Assembly: GCA_018662825.1 (NCBI GenBank)
Contig: JABJFI010000013.1
Span: 1 to 44,664 of the forward strand
DNA: 44,664 nucleotides
Reading direction: 5' to 3'
Source of the DNA: Methanobacteriota archaeon
Lineage (GTDB): Archaea > Thermoplasmatota > Poseidoniia > Poseidoniales > Poseidoniaceae
A program made the position numbers and the translations under genes. Every line of letters starts with the position of its first letter. Positions within the stretch are counted from its first letter, which is position 1. Under the pieces are notes generated by a model. That model saw nothing but the letters and a program-made list of their open reading frames with translations, had not been told where the DNA came from and did no database searches. Positions 39,658 to 44,664 of the stretch are shown one piece after another.

Positions 39658-40599
39658 TTATGCCATCATAGCAGAAAGCGTGGATTGGAGAATAGGCAAT
39701 GCCTCTTCCCATGTAGCTACGATTCCATAATCTGCATGTTGAAAAATCGGAGCGTCAGCATCTTTGTTGATGGCGACAATATATTTCGATGAACGCATTC
39801 CAGCCAAATGTTGAATGGCGCCTGAAATACCAACAGCAATGTAGAGATTCGGGTTGACCGTTTTTCCGGTTTGACCAACTTGCATTGAATGAGGTATTTC
39901 ATCCCAAGTGTCAACTGCAGCACGAGATGCTCCAACTGCAGCACCTAAGGTGTCTGCAATGGCTTCCAAGTGAGAAAAATTTTCAGGATTACCCATGCCT
40001 CTTCCCCCAGAGATGATTATGTTTGCTTCCGCAACATCAAGTCTGTTAGATGCACGCGCCATGAATTCTTGAACAGCTGTTGCGACATCACCTGATGTAT
40101 CGACAACAGATACATTTGCAGAGCCATCGTTACCAGAGGCATCAAAGACATTTGGACGAACAGAGACCACCGCATTTCCGCTTAGTGATACGGTTTGCAT
40201 TGCTTTACCAGAATAAATTGGTGAAGTCAAATTGCCACTTTCAATTTTAACGACATCTTGCACAACTGAAATCCCTCGACGTGCGGCCAATCGTGCAGCA
40301 AGGTCTTTTGATTGTGGCGATGCAGAGGTAATGATAATGCCTGCAGGTGTTACTGCATCCAAAGCAGCAGCCCATCCTGCAGCATCATAGTCTGAAAAAA
40401 CATCAGACTTTGCGGCCAAAATTCCTGCTACACCTGTAAATTTAGCAGCACCATCGGCAAGACTTGCATCAGCACATGGAACGACAACAACAGGTTGGGA
40501 GCCAAGGGCATTAGCAGCGGTGATGAGTTCAGCGGTTGTTGGGTGGACTGCACCCTTTACGATTTCAGCGATTACTACAGTTTCAGTCATATTTACCAC
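39658..40599 (-). CDS. etfA: Electron transfer flavoprotein alpha subunit
   Basis: VSGGRGMGNPENFSHLEAIADTLGAAVGASRAAVD; VGQTGKTVNPNLYIAVGISGAIQHLAGM. Confidence 0.95.
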   Translation of the reverse strand: MVNMTETVVIAEIVKGAVHPTTAELITAANALGSQPVVVVPCADASLADGAAKFTGVAGILAAKSDVFSDYDAAGWAAALDAVTPAGIIITSASPQSKDLAARLAARRGISVVQDVVKIESGNLTSPIYSGKAMQTVSLSGNAVVSVRPNVFDASGNDGSANVSVVDTSGDVATAVQEFMARASNRLDVAEANIIISGGRGMGNPENFSHLEAIADTLGAAVGASRAAVDTWDEIPHSMQVGQTGKTVNPNLYIAVGISGAIQHLAGMRSSKYIVAINKDADAPIFQHADYGIVATWEEALPILQSTLSAMMA

Positions 40600-40600
40600 C

Positions 40601-41338
40601 TCAAATTACGTTTGCCTCATCTCGTAGAAGTTGTGCAACTTCAGCCGCGGCTGCGCCGCCTTCGTATGATTTTCCTGCTGGTTTAGCAGGTGGCATACTG
40701 TGAGTGACAATAGAAATGGTTGAAGCAGGAACTTCAACACTCTGGACATCAACCTGCGCTCTCTTTGCTTGCATGATGCCTTTGACATTTGGTTTTCGAA
40801 CCTTAATGTCCCCTTTGTCGCAGGAAATAACTGCTGGAAGCGGAACATTGACTCGAGCATTTCCGCCCGATGAGGGAGTGATGACAGAAAGTTGGTCGCC
40901 AAAGGCGACACTAATTGTGTTGGAAACAGATGCCCAGCCAAGACGTTCTGCCAAACCCGGTCCAGTTGAGCCAGCTCCGGTATCAGCAGCGGATTTGCCG
41001 CAATACACTACATCTGCTTCAAGACTTGAGACAACCGATGCAAGCATCGATTGAAGGGCATTTGAATCAAGGTTATCGTCACAATCGATACGAACAATAT
41101 GGTCAACTCCAATGGCTTTTGCATCTTTCAAGACCTTATCTGCACCTGCTGCCCCTACAGTGATTGCCGTTACTTCTCCACCGCTTGCTTCGCGGTGTTG
41201 TAGAGCGGTTTCTACAGCGAACTCATCATAAGGACTCATTACTTTCTTGACTGCGGAGAGGTCTACCCTTTCACCAGAGAGAACGATACGAGCATTGGTG
41301 TCAGGCACTTGTTTTACGAGGACGATAATATTGGCCAT
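40601..41338 (-). CDS. etfB: Electron transfer flavoprotein beta subunit
   Basis: MANIIVLVKQVPDTNARI...MSPYDEFAVETALQHREA...; ATG at 41338. Confidence 0.95.
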   Translation of the reverse strand: MANIIVLVKQVPDTNARIVLSGERVDLSAVKKVMSPYDEFAVETALQHREASGGEVTAITVGAAGADKVLKDAKAIGVDHIVRIDCDDNLDSNALQSMLASVVSSLEADVVYCGKSAADTGAGSTGPGLAERLGWASVSNTISVAFGDQLSVITPSSGGNARVNVPLPAVISCDKGDIKVRKPNVKGIMQAKRAQVDVQSVEVPASTISIVTHSMPPAKPAGKSYEGGAAAAEVAQLLRDEANVI

Positions 41339-41515
41339 AGCAGAGACACTCCCAAGGAATATCTCGACCACCTCAAAGGGATTCTTGAACGTTTGCACGT
41401 CTTTTCGTGGCCACTATCTCACAACCATATATTATTCATTAACTAATTGATGCAAGTAAGTATTTGACAACCTATCAAAACCTTTCTTAACCGTCACGCT
41501 TCGCCGATATAATCC

Positions 41516-42400
41516 ATGAAGCGGAAATCTCCTACCGAACCACCTGCTGATTCACAAAAAACCCTCGAATCTTGGAGGCTCTTATTTGAGAGTGAAACCT
41601 ACAAAAATGACCTCGATGCTCTTCCAGGTAATGGAGATCCGGTCTTTGGTTTTGAAGTAGAATGGGATGATTTGACAAAATACGAAGAACTTCATGTCAA
41701 GTTTTCCGAGAATATGACCGAGACACTTCAGTGCGGAAATCAAGTTCTCAAAGAACAATATTCCAATCGTAACATGGCGACACGCCCAGTGATTCGCGTA
41801 GTGAATTTGCCCGATGATAGAGCCTATGAAATGAGCCAACTACGGATGCGAGACCGAACAAGATTACTCTCTTTCGATGGCATTGTCATCTCGACAAGTC
41901 CAATAATCGGATGGCTCAAACTGAGTGTTCACAAATGCAATGATTGTGATTCAAAGTGGACGATAAAAGAACGCTTAGCCCGCCCCCGAGAAAAAATAAA
42001 ATTTTGTCGAACCTGTCTTGATGTCATCATATCAAACATGGAATCAAAGAAGCCCAAGTCTTACCATAAAGACCCAACCGATGTATCAATGGTTGCAGAA
42101 GAAAATTACTATGAAGATGTACAATATCTTGAAATTATTTCTCCAAACATGTTGGAAAATGGAATGGCTGATAACGGTGAAAGTTTCCAAGTCGTCGTGT
42201 TCGATGAATACGTTGGACAATTTTCCAAGGGCGATAACTTGACTATCAATGCAGTTGTAGCTGTTGACCCGTTAATCAACCGTGACTTCATTCGTGATAC
42301 TCGAAGAATGATTTATCTTCAAGCCCATAGCGTCGAAGAAGGATTTTCACACCACAAACCAATACAACTTGATTTGTCGAAGGAATTCTCACTTTCGTAG
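41516..42400 (+). CDS. Orphan MCM N-terminal-domain-like protein (zinc finger plus OB fold, no AAA+ domain)
   Basis: VIRVVNLPDDRAYEMSQLRMRDRTRLLSFDGIVISTSPIIGWLKLSVHKCNDCDSKW...FCRTC...YLEIISPNMLENGMADNGESFQVVVFDEYVGQFSKGDNLTINAVV follows the MCM N-terminal layout. Confidence 0.72.
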   Translation: MKRKSPTEPPADSQKTLESWRLLFESETYKNDLDALPGNGDPVFGFEVEWDDLTKYEELHVKFSENMTETLQCGNQVLKEQYSNRNMATRPVIRVVNLPDDRAYEMSQLRMRDRTRLLSFDGIVISTSPIIGWLKLSVHKCNDCDSKWTIKERLARPREKIKFCRTCLDVIISNMESKKPKSYHKDPTDVSMVAEENYYEDVQYLEIISPNMLENGMADNGESFQVVVFDEYVGQFSKGDNLTINAVVAVDPLINRDFIRDTRRMIYLQAHSVEEGFSHHKPIQLDLSKEFSLS

Positions 42401-43534
42401 AGCCGTCACTGCATCAAGCGTTTCAGGATGCTTATCGAAATGTTCGGAGACACTTTGTAAGCCTCGGATGATGCCATCAGCAACACCCAATTTAGCATCA
42501 AGAGGGTGAAGTGTTCCATCACTGACTGCGGCTTTGAAAGCATCAAGGTCTTTCCATGTTGAAGGTTCACCAAACTTTGGATTAGGTGTGACGATTATTT
42601 CGCCCCATTCAGGTAGTACGACATGTTCAGCCAATTCATAAACAGGGGAAAGAGGGTCTTCGGGATCCAAGTAGGCGTGTTTTTGCATTTTCTTGCGAAG
42701 TGCTTTGGCTTCATCATGCAGTAAGATAGCACCCGATGGGTCGGATTTACTCATCTTGTGATCAAAACTTTCCATTCGTACTCCTGTTGCTTTGAGTGAA
42801 GAAAGGATTGGTGTATGAAGGCAGGTAGGTTTTTTCCAATTCCAACGGGTTGCAACATCTCGCATGAACATGTGTGCTTTCCGTTGGTCCATGCCTCCAA
42901 GAGCCACATCGATGTTCATTTCAAAGATATCACTTGCTTGCATTGCAGGATAATAAAACTTGGAAAGGTCGTGGTCAGAAGATGCCTCATCTCGGCCCAT
43001 AATAGTGAATGTTTTGCGAACTTTAGCCAATGTTGCGCCCTTGGAGCATCGGAGAACTCGGGCCCAATAGTCTCCAGAGTTCATGATTTCAGAAGCCCAA
43101 ATAAAGCGTAATTGCCCGGGGCCATCACCTTCTTCAGGATGGCCTAAGAGTGCTCGAAAAGTCTCTTCCATGTAGGTTGCAGTCGTTTGAATATCTTCCA
43201 TTACACCGTTAAATTTGTCATTGACCCAAGCGTGCCAATCGGCTAAAAAGATGAGCACATTTGCGTCCGCTTCTAACATTCGTCGCAGTTGTAGAGAGAG
43301 TACTTTCCAGCCAATGTGTGCTTTTCCTGACGGTTCAAATCCAACATAACATCGAATCACGCCATCGCCAGCCATGCTGGTATTTTCTGCTAAGCAGTTG
43401 ACTAAATGGTCGATGCCAACGGTTTCATCAACTTGGCCGACCATGAGTGCAAGACGACGCTGTTGGTGTTCATTTAATTCGATAATGCGTGGATTTTCTT
43501 CGACAAAGGATTCGAGAACTGAATCGATGCCCAT
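42389..43534 (-). CDS. tyrS: Tyrosyl-tRNA synthetase (archaeal type)
   Basis: RCYVGFEPSGKAHIGWKVLS, FLADWHAWVND, KMSKSDPSGAI. Confidence 0.93.
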   Translation of the reverse strand: MGIDSVLESFVEENPRIIELNEHQQRRLALMVGQVDETVGIDHLVNCLAENTSMAGDGVIRCYVGFEPSGKAHIGWKVLSLQLRRMLEADANVLIFLADWHAWVNDKFNGVMEDIQTTATYMEETFRALLGHPEEGDGPGQLRFIWASEIMNSGDYWARVLRCSKGATLAKVRKTFTIMGRDEASSDHDLSKFYYPAMQASDIFEMNIDVALGGMDQRKAHMFMRDVATRWNWKKPTCLHTPILSSLKATGVRMESFDHKMSKSDPSGAILLHDEAKALRKKMQKHAYLDPEDPLSPVYELAEHVVLPEWGEIIVTPNPKFGEPSTWKDLDAFKAAVSDGTLHPLDAKLGVADGIIRGLQSVSEHFDKHPETLDAVTALRK

Positions 43535-43547
43535 AGTACCACTTTCT

Positions 43548-44072
43548 TCAAATTAAATCGTTGAGTTTCTTTACTTTTCCCTCCGAAGGAGGAGTTCCAG
43601 AATCAATCATTGCTTGTAATTCAGCAATCATCTCATTGGCAGTGTTGATGGTATCTTGGTCGACACTCTTACTCATTTCCATCATTTTGTGCGCCATCTT
43701 GATTGCCGATTTTGCTTTCGAGAATTTCTTTGCGTTTTCTTTTGCCTTATCGCCACGTTGCTTGGGTGAATATCCGGTGACTTCATCGAGGAATGACGAC
43801 CATTTCTTTCGGGAATCCATTGCTTTTTCCCGGCCGCCATCGGAAGATAAGAATTCCTTGAGTACATCGCCTTTCATCTGTTCAACATCGACAACAAGTT
43901 TTCCATCTGAGCCAAATTCGCCGGTGATGCGAGTGAGGATGGCAAATGAACCGGTAAAAACACCTTCTGAATTAACTTGAATATCATCAAAATATGTGGT
44001 TGCAATACGTGCAAGGCCTGCATTTCCACCAATTTTTTTCTCTAAACCGCGCTTGACTGCGAATCGCTCCAT
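43548..44072 (-). CDS. Conserved archaeal protein of unknown function (possibly DUF5611-like)
   Basis: MERFAVKRGLEKKIGGN...FLDEVTGYSPKQRGDKAKENAKK. Confidence 0.6.
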   Translation of the reverse strand: MERFAVKRGLEKKIGGNAGLARIATTYFDDIQVNSEGVFTGSFAILTRITGEFGSDGKLVVDVEQMKGDVLKEFLSSDGGREKAMDSRKKWSSFLDEVTGYSPKQRGDKAKENAKKFSKAKSAIKMAHKMMEMSKSVDQDTINTANEMIAELQAMIDSGTPPSEGKVKKLNDLI

Positions 44073-44179
44073 ACAACGGCGAAGCGCCTCTTTGCCATAA
44101 GGCTCACCGTTGAGGAGAATGAGAAAATCCTCTTCGGTTGTGTAGGAGGGGTTTTTTTGTAGTTGGCGTTGGGCAATTC

Positions 44180-44664
44180 ATGAGAGGACACTTTTTCCTA
44201 GGCATCTGCCTGCTCATTCTACTCTTGCCGGCAGTCCCTGCACAGCCGAAATCAGTCATTCAATTGACTCTAGTTGATACACTGGAAGATTCTGATATCG
44301 GAATTCATGCAGGTAAGTTGTCACCAAATGGTATGTCAGTTCTTATGGTCGGTGAAGATGGCTATGCACACATTGTCTCGGCTTATCACGCCGAGGATCG
44401 CAGCCAAGACATCGAACTGAATACAGCTCGAAGCGCGGCACTTCATGATGTCTCTTGGCACCCCCGAGGTGAAACGGCATTGCTTACTGGCGACATGGGT
44501 GTTGCCCTGCGTTATTCAACCGAAAACCATGCCATCACAACTGTCAACGGTTCTGGCGCCATTATGGGTCTTAACATGACTGCTGTTGAGTGGAGGCCTG
44601 CTGGAGATTATGCCTACTTTGGTGCTTCTGATGGTAGCCTTTGGAAATATTCAGGGGGTTCTGG
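44180..44664 (+). CDS. Secreted WD40-like beta-propeller protein, 3' truncated by window edge
   Basis: ATG at 44180, signal peptide MRGHFFLGICLLILLLPAVPAQ, WD-like LHDVSWHPRGETALLTGDMG / AVEWRPAGDYAYFGASDGSLWKY; open to window end and absent from the ORF track. Confidence 0.75.
   Translation, partial: MRGHFFLGICLLILLLPAVPAQPKSVIQLTLVDTLEDSDIGIHAGKLSPNGMSVLMVGEDGYAHIVSAYHAEDRSQDIELNTARSAALHDVSWHPRGETALLTGDMGVALRYSTENHAITTVNGSGAIMGLNMTAVEWRPAGDYAYFGASDGSLWKYSGGS

Noticed and set aside
41399-41515. AT-rich intergenic stretch between etfB and the MCM-like gene as replication origin
   Set aside because: Only ~115 bp, no repeated ORB-like motif or Cdc6 gene visible; more likely divergent promoters
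1-44664. CRISPR array, transposon, prophage or restriction system
   Set aside because: No direct repeat/spacer pattern, transposase, integrase or methylase motifs found by eye; gene content is mostly core chromosomal

Overview
This window looks like chromosomal DNA of a marine euryarchaeon, most likely Marine Group II / Candidatus Poseidoniales (lineage is inferred). Archaeal markers are L10e, L44e, S27e, L37e, aIF2-alpha, Nop10, ABCE1/Rli1, archaeal RPA plus its partner, GGPP synthase plus geranylgeranyl reductase, and archaeal TyrRS. About 40 genes pack the window almost end to end. They include TldD/TldE, RPA operon, a Tad-like pilus module (two TadC/FlaJ-like proteins and a TadA/FlaI-like ATPase, with a separate archaeal pilin), MoaA, AroA, MutS/MutL, two tandem PD-(D/E)XK nucleases, a Ser tRNA, PurF, EtfAB and a beta-grasp protein ending in GG. 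No CRISPR array, transposon or prophage was seen. The most interesting items are apparently degenerate or domain-only versions of known machines: (i) a hydroxymethylbilane-synthase-like protein lacking the cofactor cysteine; (ii) a ThiI-like protein whose PP-loop signature is gone; (iii) an orphan MCM N-terminal (zinc/OB) protein with no AAA+ domain; (iv) a TM2-domain gene interrupted by one in-frame TAG with intact coding on both sides; (v) a tandem pair of RecB/Cas4-like nuclease paralogs with C-terminal OB-like regions; (vi) a small protein opening the pilus operon. All family calls come from reading motifs by eye; no searches were run.
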